From Biomphalaria glabrata (lineage: Eukaryota; Mollusca; Gastropoda; Planorbidae), in the NCBI RefSeq assembly GCF_947242115.1, contig NC_074723.1, positions 30,537,543 through 30,601,542 on the forward strand: a DNA stretch of 64,000 nucleotides. Direction: 5' to 3'. This document shows positions 50,446 through 63,860 of the stretch, piece by piece. The notes under the pieces were generated by a model. It was not told the DNA's origin. It did not search any database and was given only the letters and a program-made list of their open reading frames with translations. Numbering within the stretch: position 1 is the first letter of the stretch; each line of letters starts with the position of its first letter. The position numbers and the translations under genes are program-made.

Positions 50446-52250
50446 AAAAAAGACAGCAGGATGGCCTTGACCCAAATGAGGGAATTGTCCAGAACAGAGT
50501 TCGATGGCGAATTACTTTTTGCGGGCTATGCTTCACTGGAGGTCAAATGGACTGTATCGATCTATTATTTTTTAATGTAAACTAGCGAGTTATTATTATT
50601 ATTTTTTAATAGGGTAACTCTTTAGTTACTCACAACCTTACACTTCCACACCCCATAATAAAAACCTCCTTCGAGTGAATACATTTATATTTTGTTTTAT
50701 ATAAAACTCATTTGTAAAATAATTGTACAATAATCGCCAACGAGCGTTTTTCTTATAAGCTCATATCATACAGACAGTGTATCACATTACAACCATAAGA
50801 ATAGAAAAAAAATTCCACCCCAAAATACTCACCTATGGTGGAATGAAAAGATATCCAAAAACAAAATATTCCTTAAGTTTAAATTGTCTGCACACCTTGA
50901 AACTGGGTATAAAAATTATGAGCAGCGAAGTTTACATGTAAGGGAGGCAATGTGAAGACGAGGTTTTAGTGTATTCAGTTCACGTAAGGGCTGGTCCACT
51001 TATGACGTCCACAAATGGCAATTGCTTTGACATTGGTATGACCTCATTATCATCTATTGTTTCGTCAACAGACAATGGTCTGTAACAAAATGTACGAGTT
51101 GTTTTTTTTGCCGACGGAATTGAAGATATTTGTAGTATGATACTGACTACAAAAGTTAAAAGATCATTAGATGCTTATGTTTTGAATACAATTAATTTTG
51201 GGTAACTTATAGTCTTGAATATGAAAATACATTTTCAAACTTATATACACTAGTTCACACTGATTGTGTTTACCCCTTCCCACACACACACGCACCAGCG
51301 CTAATAGGCCTACACATTGTTGGACAAGTACGTGTGTGTCTCATAATTTTTAAAATGCAAGTAGGGCAGGCCTAATCTGCTTTAAGAAATATGACAATTA
51401 CTATTTCTCTATTTTCTACCTCTTTTTTTTTTCTCTTCCTGTTTTTTTCGATCTTTAATTTTCTCATTCTTTACAGATTTTCTCTTCCCTTTTTTTTTCT
51501 GATTTTCTCTTTTTCTTTTTTTACATCTTTCTGCCTACTCTTTTGTCCATCTCTCTTCTCTCTTAATATCATGCTCTTTTTCTCTAACATTTTCTCTTCC
51601 TTTTTTTTTCTCTCTTTCTGTACTGACCTTTCTTTACATATAAATAAAAGGACATTTAAAAAAAAAGCTATTTTAATTTCCTTTTTAAATTAGATATCAC
51701 CAGCTCATAACAAACAACACAACATACTTTATTATTAGTTTAAAAACATTGAAAACTATATATTAATATATTTTTTTCTGATAGAACAGAAAAGCATTTA
51801 TTTAAAAAGCCAAAGACTATACAAAACTTATCTGGAGAAAAAATGGCGTTCCATAGGATCAACCAAATACTTACAAATTGTCCAACCTAATTTGTTGTTA
51901 TAGAAATTATTTCTTTTTGGTATTAATATTAGTAATGCATGTATAAATTTAAAATTTGGTATGGAAAGTTTGGAATTAAAATTCTGTTTTGATCTCCTTG
52001 TTAGCCTTGATTGCCCTTCCAAGACTGTATTTCAAGCTAGAGGCCCTTGGCAATATTTTGATTAAGGCCCGTATCCATTTCTAAAGCTTAATACAAATTC
52101 ACTTAATTTTAGTTGCGTATATGTAAAAGCATGCGTTTTTTTTTCTTTATTTTAAATTATAATTATTGAAAATTTATATTGTAAAATACTGTATACATAT
52201 TAAATATGCACATTTTTTTCAATTGGATATTTTTTGAGTTTGTAGTCTCT
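50446..52250. other. Gene-free stretch
   Basis: AT-rich; a T/C-rich tract at 51390-51640 produces an open frame with no protein-like composition. No exon supported. Confidence 0.45.
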
Positions 52251-52254
52251 CCTT

Positions 52255-52640
52255 CAATCCTAGCCATGGAACTGAGATGCTACAGAAGGATAGTAGGTAT
52301 CACATTCAATGACCGCATCACAAAACAAGAGATTAGAGGCAGGGTTACTGCACCGATTGGATCCCATGATGACATGCTAACTATCGTGAAAAAATAAAAG
52401 CAAGCTTAATATCTATGGCCATATAACAAGATCTTCGGGGGTCGCAAAGACCTTCCTTCAGGGAACAGTACCAGGTAAAAGAAGAATAGGCAGAAAACAA
52501 AATCGATGGGAGGACAACATAAAAGAATGGACGGCCTGCCATTGAAAGAGGTTCTAAATAAGGCAAAAGACAGGGAGGAATAGAGAAAGACGGTCGACGA
52601 GTATTGCAAGGTGCCCCAACGGTCATATAGACTAAGGGAA
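52255..52640 (+). mobile_element. LINE 3' fragment, reverse transcriptase ORF C-terminus
   Basis: MELRCYRRIVGITFNDRITK (52267 on) then, in a shifted frame, IYGHITRSSGVAKTFLQGTV and PGKRRIGRKQNRWEDNIKEW. These are the typical C-terminal segments of endonuclease/reverse-transcriptase LINE proteins. Several frame breaks show it is dead. A second, more worn copy of the same end is at 56585-56815. Confidence 0.8.
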
Positions 52641-53149
52641 GGGTAAATGGTAAAGGTAAAAAAAGACTCTCCTTCCATCCACTGGAGAACGAGGCCTACT
52701 ACGGCAGAACCGGTTGCATTGTCTAAAGTCCAACCATTTGTCTTGGTCTACGTAGGTTGGAATAATTTTTCTTTTATTCGATTGTGGACGTCCTACATGG
52801 ATGACGCCTAACCGTGCTAGAAATGACGGTAGGATTTTTAAAGTTATCTATTCAGTTCTCATTACACCGGTAAATTTCTAGGCCAGTGCGGGGGCTACTT
52901 CCCTGGGCTTTCTTTGTCGATAGAACAGGGGCAGATAATAATTAGGTAAGCTTTTTTTTTTCTTCATCGGTAGGGACAAACACATCCGTTAATTCTGCGA
53001 TTAGATCTGGCCCATGGTCGAGACAGAAAGTAATACATTGGGTCAATCAAGGAAGCTCTGCATTCGACGGTTCTAAAACTGGTGGCATCTATTTATTTTT
53101 ATTTTTTAAACTCTAAACTCGACCCAAGCACCAGCACCCATTTTGTTTT

Positions 53150-53600
53150 ACAAAACTTATACAAACTCACTATGTCTGTTTCTTAACGTAGTAATATGAT
53201 AACACCCTCCACACACATTCTCGGATTAAGTTGAAATTTTGCACAGTTAACTTTGGTAAAGACAATACATGAAAAATATATATAAATATAAAATAAACCA
53301 ATTGGTCAACTCAGAACTAAAGATTAATTATTGCTTTTGATATCGACAAAGGGAATCAATTATTCGGTATTCAGAGAAATGGTTAAATATTTAGGGTTTA
53401 TTTCTACCACGCCTATTCTGGGATCAAGTTGAAACTTAAAACAATCAACTTTTGACCAAACAAAACATGAATCAATAAAAAAAAATTAACCCCTTAGTCA
53501 ATCAATTATTTGTAATTAATTATTTTGTTTTGTATCGAAGAAGAGAAATAATGTCTCCGTTATTGTATTGAGAGATATAGTTTCAAATATAAAGTTATTT
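53150..53600 (+). repeat. Repeat A dimer
   Basis: Modules 53150-53370 and 53395-53560: TTCTCGGATTAAGTTGAAAT and CTGGGATCAAGTTGAAACTT, each with an AATTAATTATT end. Confidence 0.7.
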
Positions 53601-53927
53601 CTCTTTGATAATATATCTTCTCTATATATAATTCTCTTCATAACTCAGGAGTTTGGATACCACGTAATGGAAAGATCACTCTTTTATTTTTGCGAACGGA
53701 CGGACTAGAGTTACCTTACGTAATTTAAGAGGCGAAAAAAAGAGGGGGGGGGGGAACAACTAGTTTTTAAATAAGTTAAGTATTTTTCTTTCTTTTTTAT
53801 AACTGATTGACGTAGACGTGACTTCATTGACCGTATAAAAAAAAAACGCAGGTTATATATAAAATTTAAAGCCCCTAGAAATCAACATTATGCAAATTTC
53901 CCCTTATCACATTTTCTGGGTCCCCAA

Positions 53928-54145
53928 GCTCTTTTGGGGTCCTAAGGTAGAACTTTTGGGGTCCTAAGGTAGAACTTTTGGGGTCCTAAAGTAGCACTTT
54001 TGGGGTCCTAAGGTAACACTTTTGGGGTCCTAAGGTAGGACTTTTGGGGTCCTAAAGTAGCACTTTTGGGGTCCTAAGGTAACACTTTTGGGGTCCTAAG
54101 GTAGGACTTTTGGGATCCTAATGTAGCACTTTTGGGGTCCTAAGA
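53928..54145. repeat. 22-bp minisatellite, about 10 copies
   Basis: Unit CTTTTGGGGTCCTAAGGTAG plus two bases; variants alternate AAGGT and AAAGT. Confidence 0.93.
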
Positions 54146-54505
54146 TATATGACTTTTCGCTTATGTTGCCTATAGGTAAAACCAGCACTGGAAAATCCAT
54201 GATAGCAACATTCTCATCCGCGATATGTGAGATCTCATAGCTGGATTAGTCCAATACAGTAGCGCCGAAGTGTTACTAAATGTAGTGATTTTACTGATGC
54301 TGTTACTCCAATCAAACGGGACTATTCATTTCTTATTAATCTCAAGGTTCCATTTGGCGTTTATTTTTGTAGCTCCATTGTTTCTATGAGTTTGGCGGTT
54401 CCAAACAAAGGATGAATATTTTTATATTGGGCCTTACAAAAGTATAACAGCATTTAAGTTTATGCATTTGTTAAAAATGTGTTCTTGATAAACCATAATG
54501 ATTCA

Positions 54506-54785
54506 CAGAGGCGTAGCTAGGGTTGGCTTCACCTGGAGTGATTAACCAATAGTGAGACCCCATTTGCACACACGCATACACACATACATCCAATACAGGT
54601 CACCATTTTTCTAAAATAAACTTTTCTAATGTATGTATTTGGTTTATTCGTCTCATAAACTACATTCATTGTAAAGCTCGCCAATTTTTATTTGTATTTC
54701 ATTAATTGTTTCTGACTGCTCCGACCGCTGATTGGTGTCACACAGTGCGGATCGCACCCCTCTCTCCTCCCTAGCGACGCTGCTG
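54506..54785. mobile_element. Possible GGCGTAGCTAG-related MITE
   Basis: CAGAGGCGTAGCTAGGG at the left and CCTCCCTAGCGACGCTGCTG at the right are inverted relatives of the family ends, but the flanking octamers do not match. Tentative. Confidence 0.4.
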
Positions 54786-55487
54786 TACCAAATATATTTG
54801 TTTAAATAATACATGTAATAGCTAGCATTGCGTAATTGCAGTTAATTAATGTTAAACGCGATTCTGTCATTATGACGTTAGAAATGCAACAATTATCTGT
54901 TTCAACAATAACAACAACAACAGCAACAACAACAACAACAACATGAATGGATTAGCTCACCCAATAAACACATTTTGTTTTCTCTTTTTTCTCTGTCATC
55001 AGGTAAACCTTTTGTCTTTTTGAGAACGACCTCGAGAAATTAAAGGTTAAAAAAAAAGACTATTAACCAAAAAAAATCTAGATTAAAGAAAAACTACGTT
55101 TTTAAAATAAACTTTTCCACGGGTTATTCTTATCAAAACGGAAATTTCCAATTTACCTCAGAAATAGAAACAGAAAATTTTTACACCCTATGGGCAAGAA
55201 AAGCAGGATATACTAGAGAGAAAAAAAATTCTTCTATTTTTTTAACGTAGAGTAGGCCTAGGGGCGTAGCCGTATATAGCGGACGCTTGACGGTGACATT
55301 ACAGTAGGTCATTGAACAAAGGGCGATAGCTACTGGACGTAATCATATGACGTCAGCAGGTGTCTGGGAAAATGCATCAATCGTATTAGGGACATGACGT
55401 GAAAAGTAAAAAAAAATTCGATTACATTTTAATCTGTTCTGTATTTGAGAAGTTTATACCAGATTCTTTCACAGCTGTTCTGTATTG
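54786..55487. other. Gene-free stretch
   Basis: (CAA)n run at 54905-54945; otherwise AT-rich and featureless. Confidence 0.45.
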
Positions 55488-55728
55488 GTACCCCTTTAAG
55501 ACCTTACGATATTCAGGGTAGGTAATGTAAAGCATATCTCTTCCTACAGCCCACGGTTAACCAGGGTGATATGTGGCCAGCACAACGACCCAATATATGT
55601 CAGGTATCTATTTAAGTTGTGTGGACTCAAAATCCAGAAACAAATCCCGATCTTCACCGAGATTCGAACTCAAGTTCCTTTGGCTTTAAAGAAATTTTTT
55701 TAATACTCGGCCACCACGCTTCTAACAA
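55488..55728 (-). mobile_element. tRNA-derived SINE family 1, near full-length
   Basis: Minus strand: GCGTGGTGGCCGAGTATT (A box), CTTGAGTTCGAATCTC (B box), GTGAAGATCGGGATTTG, TTTTGAGTCCACACAAC, GTCGTTGTGCTGGCCACATA and CGTAAGGTCTTAAAGGGG. This copy links the tRNA-like head to the body seen alone elsewhere. Confidence 0.8.
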
Positions 55729-56584
55729 AGATATACAGAGCTAAAAACAGTGACCAAAAATATTAGATCTAAATCTATATGGGTTTTTAAATGCATAAAT
55801 CAGATACATAAAAAAAAGCTTGCTATAATTATAATAATAATAATAATGATAAGGGCGGTACTGCTACAGACCTGCCACATCACCAGATAATTCCTCAGTG
55901 GAAACTGATAAAGGGACTACGATGAATTTTGTTTCCTTTTAACAAAACTCGACCCTGGCAGCGCCAGTGATTAAATACTCGTTCGTTTCTGACATAATAA
56001 TAATAATAATAATAATAATAGTAATAATATTACTATTAAAAGAAGAAGAAGAAGATTCTCGTTGCCTGTCAGAGGGCGGTAATGCTGTTTATTGTCTATT
56101 CTTCTATTGCTGCATGTGTGTGTGTGGAAGGGGGGTGGGTTGTAAAAAGGGGTCACCGAGCATAAAAGGTTGAGAACCGCTGCATTAGACAGTTTGTTTA
56201 TATCTTAAGGGAAAAAAACTACCTAAATCGCCACACTGTGAAAAACTCTGGCTTGACCGTTGTATTTAAAGAAAAAAAAATAATCATCTTACGATTAACT
56301 TTGACCTAGGTCTTTTGATTTTGAACCCGGTTACAGCGGGAATAGCTGTAGTAGACTCCAAGGTTTCTTTGTATTCAGAGTTAAATAAATCTATAGATAT
56401 AAATGTAAGCTACATACATTGTGTCCCTTTGTTTATCAATCCGGAAAAGGGCAAAGATTTTGAGACCCCAAACGCAAATTAAAATGTGTATGCTACGCAT
56501 TTATACAATATTATTTGTAAAGACAGCACAAATGAGGAGATTTCAAACAGTATAATAATGGTCTTCGGGTCCCCCGATTAGCTT
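55729..56584. other. Gene-free stretch with (AAT)n and a hAT terminus
   Basis: (TAA)n near 55830 and 55998-56030. At 56105-56182, reversed, CAGCGGTTCTCAACCTTTTA is a hAT-type terminus; its partner was not found. Confidence 0.5.
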
Positions 56585-56815
56585 TTGGCCATTCTCAAAA
56601 AGCCATATAAGATCCACAGCACTCGCAAGGCCTTTCTGCAGGAAACAGTACCAGGGAAAAGACAAAAAAGTTATTGAAAGATATCAAGGGATGGATTTGC
56701 ATGTCCAAGAAAGACTAACCCTGGCCAAAAAAAAAACTATAAAAAAAAACAGAGGAACGGAGAGAGATTGTTACCATATCATATGTGGTGCCCCAACGGT
56801 CTATAAAACTTATGA
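56585..56815 (+). mobile_element. LINE 3' fragment, second copy
   Basis: CTTTCTGCAGGAAACAGTAC, AGGGAAAAGAC, and GGTGCCCCAACGGTCTATA parallel 52450-52635 in the same order. Shorter and more decayed. Confidence 0.65.
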
Positions 56816-57331
56816 ACAGGTGAAGGTCAAAGCCATGATTGTTTATACAGCGATGTATATTTATACTACAACCGCCTTAGCATATAGGTAAACAAACTCG
56901 TCAACAAAAACCCCAAGCGAATATTTTGTGTAAACAAAATTCACGTTCCTGAAACTGATCTAGCAGTTGTCAGCATTATGTATGCCACGCTTTATCTCCC
57001 TTGACATCAAGGGGGGCTTAATCTATTTTTGGAAATGTGACGTCACGGGGGAATTAAAAAAAATAAGAATGACGTAATACCTATTTATAAGATCGTTACG
57101 AAACATCTTGTGATTGGACATAGTCTGGAAGTTACTTATTGAGATTTGTCACAAAGATGCTGCCAACTTTCTAGCATGTTTTAAAAGTTAAATAAAAAAA
57201 AAATAGAGAGAGAGCTTACACTAGAGCGCTCTGAGGTCTCAAAAGCATGAAAGATTCAATATACAAAAGTAATGAAAAAAAACAAAACAATTACAAAATG
57301 GTGTAGCACAAAGCCGACGTTTGAGGAAGTC

Positions 57332-57378
57332 AGGTGTGTGTGTGTGTGCGCGTGCGTGCGTGTGTGTGCGTGTGTGTG
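57332..57378. repeat. (TG)n/(CG) microsatellite
   Basis: GTGTGTGTGTGCGCGTGCGT and similar. Confidence 0.9.
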
Positions 57379-57642
57379 GTGCTGACTTAAGCGATTCTTT
57401 CGAAGGGGCAGTGGCGTGGCATACATGACGCGAATGGTTTCAACGAACCGGTCCAAGACCGTTTAGGGGCCCACACCCGATGGCATAACAACCCATGGGG
57501 CCAGGGCCGGATATATCTGTATGCAACATAAGCTACAGTGTTAGGGTCCCCAAGAAATATTTAGTAGTTACATATAATATCTGAACTAATATAAGGGCCC
57601 CTTATCTCAGTAGCGACCTTTTAAGTCTAAATACGGCACAGC

Positions 57643-57720
57643 ATGGCGATTGTGACGCGTGACAAATGACCAGTTGTGACGCGTGACAAATAAACGATTA
57701 TGACGCGTGACAAATGATCA
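57643..57720. repeat. 24-bp repeat, three copies
   Basis: Unit TTGTGACGCGTGACAAATGA plus four bases; CpG-rich palindrome ACGCGT in each. Confidence 0.8.
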
Positions 57721-59550
57721 ATTGTTACCTGCCTTACATGAGCCCTTGGGGGTGTCAAAAAAGTGGGAATAAAAAACCCTGAAATTTTGTAAAAAAAAAA
57801 AAAAAAAAAGTTTCCTTCAACCATCCTAAACATCATATCAAAAGTTATATAAACTTCAAAACTATCCGTGTTTTCATCTAGACCCAAAAGTCTATACACA
57901 GACTGCTTCGACGATTGTAATGTAGTTAACTGCTTTCAGCAGGTTTATTGTAATGGTGTGACGGTACGTTGGTGGTGACGTTTGTGTCCCATTCTTTTTT
58001 TGGGTTATTTCCCCTCTATGTTAATTGAGCCGTTGATACTATTTCCTTTTTATTCTGATTTTTTAAAAAATAAAATGTAAGCATCTTTTTCTTTTTTTTA
58101 TTTTTCTATCACCAGAAATGTATATTAGATATTTAACAAGCAAAAGAAACATATAATCTGTTACTTAGGGAGTCGTTAAAGGTGCTGACTTTTTGTGCTG
58201 CTCATCTTGACTGAACCTGGAAGGAGGTTTATAACAAACATTTGAAGATAGGACGACGATCACATGGAGTAGTGTCTTATACTTGAAGGACAGCCTTGTC
58301 GTAGGGTACCTGCACTTGACTGTCGTTCGGATGGTCTCGGGTTTAAACCCCGAGACAGTATCAATATTGTTTGTTTTCCAACCGAATTGTTTAACAATAA
58401 AGAAAACATGATAGGCCTAAAAATTACTTACCTTGATCAACAAGCTTGCCAAACGTACATACACCATGAACGACTGAGAACGGTGGGTGATTCAAACAAG
58501 GAGCACACTGATGAAGTTGAAAATGACGGACGGAAAGTAATTTCATCGCATAGGGAATGTGAGTTTTAACTTAAGCAAGCAACAACCTTTTAAATAGTGG
58601 TCATCGCAAAAATTATCGTTTAGGTGACACAAGTAACAACGATAATTTCTTATCAGTACATACATTCTTTAAAAAAAAAACAAAAAAAACAACCCCTTAG
58701 CTCGACCCATAGATTCAAAGCAATATAATAGACCTGTTGGGTAAGGGTTTTAACAAAAATACTAAAAGAGACCCAGTCTGCACCATTTGTATCTACCACG
58801 GTTGAAAACACTCAAGAAATATTAAAAGTTGATTAAATAGCAATATTTTCTCTGAAACTGTTTTGTGAGCTCAGATGACGAAGTATCCAATTAAATTGCA
58901 ATTAAAGAGTCATTTGTACTTTTTTTTTGATATTTGTGAGGATCAGAAGTCTTCAGTATTGGCTGAATAAATACTCCAAGAAATACAAAATTACCAACTT
59001 TTAACAATTACCTGCGAGGCCAAGGCATTGATGGTTTTCCAATAAAAGTGGACAGCACAATAGCCTTCTGGCATTGTTTCAAAAAAAGTAGCCGCTAGCG
59101 CATTATGTTCACTGTGTTTAACAGTAAACATGGTCTAAAATGATTCTGTCAGCTTGGCTCATAAACATGCATTAGAATGTCTTTTAGTAAATGTACTGAT
59201 ACATACAAGCTACTCGATTTTTTTTTTGTCTTACACAAATTTGTCATATGGGGGAGGGGAGGGGGCACAACATATTCTTGAACACGGGCCCAAGGGTACC
59301 TTGCTACGCCACTGCGAACGGGCCTCGCACTTTTACATTAAGGCTTTGCTTATGAATATCTTCGGGGTTCACTGGAAAATTATTAATTGGTTCTTTTTAA
59401 AATCTTTCCTTATGGTCAAATTTTAGAAACCTCGTATTTTGTACTGTACGCAAGCTTTTTACGATCGTTTAAGTGGCCGTAGGCATTTTCTAATTCCTTA
59501 TGTTTTGACGTACCAATAACTCTAATTTGGAAACTCTAAGGGGCATACAG
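57721..59550. other. Gene-free stretch with a SINE family 2 piece
   Basis: 58288-58370 has GACTGTCGTTCGG and a B box GGGTTTAAACCCC. At about 59300, TTGCTACGCCACTGCG is the end of a GGCGTAGC MITE. No exon recognised. Confidence 0.45.
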
Positions 59551-59554
59551 ATAT

Positions 59555-59640
59555 GCCCAAGGTTAACGAGATTGTCATGTGGCCAGCACAACGACCAACC
59601 ATATATACCCAAACTTACCCATTAGAGCTGGGTGGACTCA
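59555..59640 (-). mobile_element. SINE family 1 fragment
   Basis: Minus strand GAGTCCACCCAGCTCTAATG and GTCGTTGTGCTGGCCACATG, the middle of the family body. Confidence 0.65.
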
Positions 59641-59642
59641 AT

Positions 59643-59762
59643 GATTGGTCAAAGGTTTACATGTGCATTTATTTCCGATTGGTCAAAGGTTTATATAGGC
59701 CTTTATTTCGGATTGGCCAAAGGTTTATGTATGCATTTATTTCCAATTGGTCAAAGGTTTGG
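59643..59762. repeat. 34-bp repeat, 3.5 copies
   Basis: GATTGGTCAAAGGTTTA plus CATTTATTTCC; CCAAT-like words (reverse of ATTGG) in each unit. Confidence 0.85.
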
Positions 59763-60168
59763 GTATTGCAAATGTTTCCGCAACTCGTGCAGACAGAGCC
59801 GTTGTCCGCCCAGGGATTATAATTGATTGATTATAGCTCATGGATCATGACCTTTAATATACAATAATGTGTTTGTTTTCTTATTGAAAGATAGAGATGA
59901 CATACGCTGTCACTTGTTTAACGCTAGTACTATGTAAACAATTGACAATTGAAACAATTTTTGTTGTTGTTTGGGCTTGTCACTGACAGAGTCAACACAC
60001 AGCCTTGCACGATGGCTGACAGGTCAACACGAAAATATGGTAAATATAATCTTTAAGTTCTCTTAATTTATACACTTTGTATAATTACAGTTACGTAACT
60101 CATGAAGTATGCAATACATGCTTTTATATGGCTCTATTTGTTATGTTGACTGTAGACATACCTTTACA
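59763..60168. other. Gene-free stretch
   Basis: Nothing recognised. Confidence 0.35.
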
Positions 60169-60661
<493 letters not shown>

Positions 60662-61500
60662 TATTAGGCACCGGCTACGCCCGTTGATTTGTTCCTAGGC
60701 ATTTGATTGATCATTATGTCCGGATTTGTTTTGCTAGACTTTATATTGCTTAGTATGACCAGAACGGCAGACAATGGTTATGCTTTTAATACTTAATTTT
60801 TTTTTTGCTTTAAAATGTGGCAAGGTATGTAGGTCACAGCTGGGACTGCACATCCACTGGAAATACTGCATTCCTCATTAATCTTAGGACTCGATGGCAA
60901 GCCTAATTATTATTATTATGACCAGAACACACCTTCCCTTTCCTGTTTTTTTTTAAATACACGGGCCACATTTTAACGATCAACCTAACATACATGTTTA
61001 GCCCCTTGAATTAGTGTATATGTTACAATGAAATTTCACGACCCGCTCTATCTTTCTCTCTCTCTCTCGCTCTTGAATCAACATTTTTTTTTCTAACCTG
61101 TGCATCGTAATTTCTGCCATATAGATTTGATTTGGAAAGACCCGCTTTATAATGCGTTCTCGACACATGCACGTTGGTTTTAATAACACTTTTACGTATT
61201 CCCCCCTCCCCCGCCTACATTAAAAAGTTAGTCCTACGTACACAATTCAATTCCATGTCTACATTTCTCTTTTCTTATATATTTAAGAAGTTACTTAAAA
61301 AAAAAAAGAAGATAATTACGTCTTATGCATTTCATGTGTCGGTCTATTCATGTTCATCAATGACTTAAACTCTGCTAAACTACTGGTATGTTGTTCTCTA
61401 AATAAAATGAAATATAAGTTTGGTTTTAAAAATTATTATCCTTTATTTGACCTATTTTTAATGTAGCGAAATGACAATAGATCTAGAATCTAGGATTTAT
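60662..61500. other. Gene-free stretch
   Basis: AT-rich, with a short CT run near 61055. No gene evidence. Confidence 0.4.
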
Positions 61501-61559
61501 GTGGTTTTTTTTTCTTTTTGGCAGTAGTGCTCTCTCTCTCTCTCAAAAAAAAAAAAAAA

Positions 61560-62120
61560 AAAGAAAACTCGAAATAAACTGGCAACACAATTGCAGACTC
61601 CTTGGCCCACCTTGGAGAGCTAATTCCACCCACCGAGCAGGCTGTAAGTTTTCATCATACTCTATAATGAAAAAAAAACAGAAATGGAAAAGTGGTTTGA
61701 ATGCTGGGACAAGTCCCAAAAAGCCCATGGAGTCTGGGAACGCATGAGGCGGCCTGACCGCACTTCCCCGTGGTGGAGGCTGTCCAGGCCTGAGCAAGCT
61801 ATTATAGCACAGTGCAGGACAGGCCACTGTCCTGTTGGCTCATATTTCTCACGGCTATGGCCAAATTTTGATTCACGGTGACATGCTTCTGAGAAGAAGA
61901 GGTAAGCGTGCCTCATATTCTGTTTGACTGCCCCAGACTTGCTGATCGCCGCCTCGACAGGTCTGGGAAACCAAACATTTTCGACCTGAATGGTGACATG
62001 TATGCACTGCGCAAGACAGCAGGGATTTTGTCCAGGGCTTTTGCAAGAGAGGATTTAAGCCTCTCAAGCCCGCACTGAAATGGAGTTTGATGATGATAAT
62101 GATAGAAATAAACCGAAATA
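61560..62120 (+). mobile_element. LINE 3' end with RNase-H/zinc-knuckle-type C-terminus
   Basis: WFECWDKSQKAHGVWERMRR then SRPEQAIIAQCRTGHCPVGS and YFSRLWPNFDSR, and in other frames the downstream CLTAPDL and GNQTF. This is the familiar C-terminal end of an I/Jockey-like LINE ORF2 (R..Q..I..LRTGH..L..Y..R), here with stops and shifts. It ends in TGATGATGATAATGATAG, a simple tail. Snail I-clade elements such as Nimbus are the likeliest relatives; this is not verified. Confidence 0.75.
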
Positions 62121-62535
62121 AACCGAACACAAGCTCTGAGGCCATTTGTTTTTTAGAAATATCAAAACAAAACAAAAATGAAATGAATTTCTTGAGTTAT
62201 ATAGATCTTTGAGAAGCTAACTAAGCAATTTCTTAGTATGCAATTACTTACAGGTAAGACAAACCTTTCTACAAAATTGACAAGTTTATGTATTTGCATT
62301 AGATCTAGGTTAAAACATTATTGCAGTCTATTTTTAAAAGGAAGGGGGAATGACGCGAGGCATATTAAAAAAAAGAAGACTTAGGAAAAAAAAAAGATTT
62401 AAAAATACGGAATTTCTGACATATGCTTTCTAATTAGACTGCAGTTTTTTTTGCGAAATACCGTAAATAAAATGTGAAGGTTGTTCTTCGCGAATCTCGG
62501 CGGTCAGGTTGCGTATCTGTCAAAAAGCATTCTTA
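62121..62535. other. Gene-free AT-rich stretch
   Basis: Nothing recognised. Confidence 0.35.
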
Positions 62536-62540
62536 GTGAG

Positions 62541-63118
62541 TGTCACGAGTCGAGTCTGTGACCTATTTCGACCAAGTTCTAGAAGCGAGGTCAACCAGTG
62601 CAAAAGTCCAGCGTAAACAAGTTAATTTTAGGTATCCAATCTAAGAAAGGGGTTAAGGAAAAAATTAGCACACGTCAGCTTCTAGAAGGTCAAAGTTACT
62701 AAAATAATTATCTGAGAAGTTTCCATGATTCTAGAACATCCGATTAAAAAAAATATAAATTAGGGGAAAGTCAGTTAGACGGGATCCTTGCATAGTAATA
62801 GTTCTTGTAGAGCGATGGTCCTCGCTTAATCCTCACTTAGTAATAGTTTGATAGAGTTATAAGTTTTGTTATATTAGCGTGTCCATTAATTAAAGTTTTA
62901 TTAGTTGAAGTTGAATGTTATACTAAGTGAAGTTTCATGTATCTTTAAGTTTTATTTATGAAGTATCAATTCAAGTTGTTATTGAATTAAGTTAATTTGA
63001 TGTGAAAGTTGAAGAAGTATTATTAAAGAAGTTTGGAAGAAAATACAGAGAGATGTTTCTTCACTTCATTGAATTGTCAAGTTTGATAATATAATCCCCG
63101 GCATGTGTGTTCGTCACA
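62541..63118. mobile_element. Solo LTR of an LTR retrotransposon (fossil)
   Basis: A 578-bp unit beginning TGTCACGAG and ending TTCGTCACA, with the TG...CA ends of LTRs. It is flanked by an exact 5-bp duplication GTGAG (62536-62540 and 63119-63123). A TATA-like AATATAAATTA lies near 62751. There is no internal region, so it is a solo LTR left by recombination between the two ends of a former element. A 5-bp duplication fits Ty3/gypsy, BEL or copia; which one cannot be told from the LTR alone. The intact duplication suggests it is not very old. Confidence 0.85.
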
Positions 63119-63123
63119 GTGAG

Positions 63124-63662
63124 CACCTAGGAGGTAAAAGGAACCTGTGTACGTGTGATAGAGAGATGTCGTGATAGATCTAATATATAGCAAACTAGCT
63201 TATTTTGAAATTAAAATTTTTGTTTTTTTTTAGTTTCATTGAAAAAATCGCTAGGGCTCACTTAGCATTTTATCGGTCTGTCTATTTAGATCAAGATTCA
63301 ATCCAGTTACGTTTTGAGTAGAGTTTAGTCTTTAACTATAGCACACAGATAATTCCTAACATTACGTGTTTAAAATAGCTTTTAAAAGCACAAATATATA
63401 TGCAAGTCAGTAAACAGCTGGCTCTCACGTGTGGCTCAGATATTACACATAGTAGAAGGGTACCACTAAAAAGAAAAAAGGGCAAAGGCGAGTAACTGGC
63501 GCCTAGATCAGTAAGCTTCAGGTAGGAGGGGCTTTGTATCGTTGTCTGGATACCACCTAGAAGAAGCCAGACCTATGCTTATTTGCGGCTATATCCAATT
63601 ATGGGTAAGGCTTCGGGAGTCAAATGTTGAGGAAAATTATAAGCCGGTGACCCTTAAAAAGA
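63124..63662. other. Gene-free stretch
   Basis: Nothing recognised. Confidence 0.35.
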
Positions 63663-63670
63663 TATATATT

Positions 63671-63860
63671 GAGTGGCGTAGCTAGAGTGGGGAGAGAATT
63701 TTAAAATCCTCCAGCGTCCACATTTGAAATGGGCCCCAAATGAGTGTTCGAAATGTTTTTTTTACATTAAATATTAAATATTGCTCAAAATGCAGGGGCA
63801 TCCAAAGAGGTCAAGCCCCGCTGGCCCCCAAATGATGGCAAATTCTTAGCTACGCCACTG
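63671..63860. mobile_element. hAT-type MITE, GGCGTAGCTAG family
   Basis: GAGTGGCGTAGCTAGAG to CTTAGCTACGCCACTG, 190 bp. Flanks TATATATT (63663-63670) and TATAAATT (63861-63868) match at 7 of 8. The interior shares GGGCCCCAAATGAGTGTT and AATGCAGGGGC with the copy at 25808. Confidence 0.87.

Noticed and set aside
51391-51693. Open frame of about 100 codons, Phe/Leu/Ser rich
   Set aside because: Encoded by a T/C-rich low-complexity tract; no domain, signal or splice context.
58387-58569. 60-codon plus-strand frame
   Set aside because: Reasonable amino-acid mix, but no recognisable motif, no neighbouring exon and an adjacent SINE fragment; not enough to call a gene.
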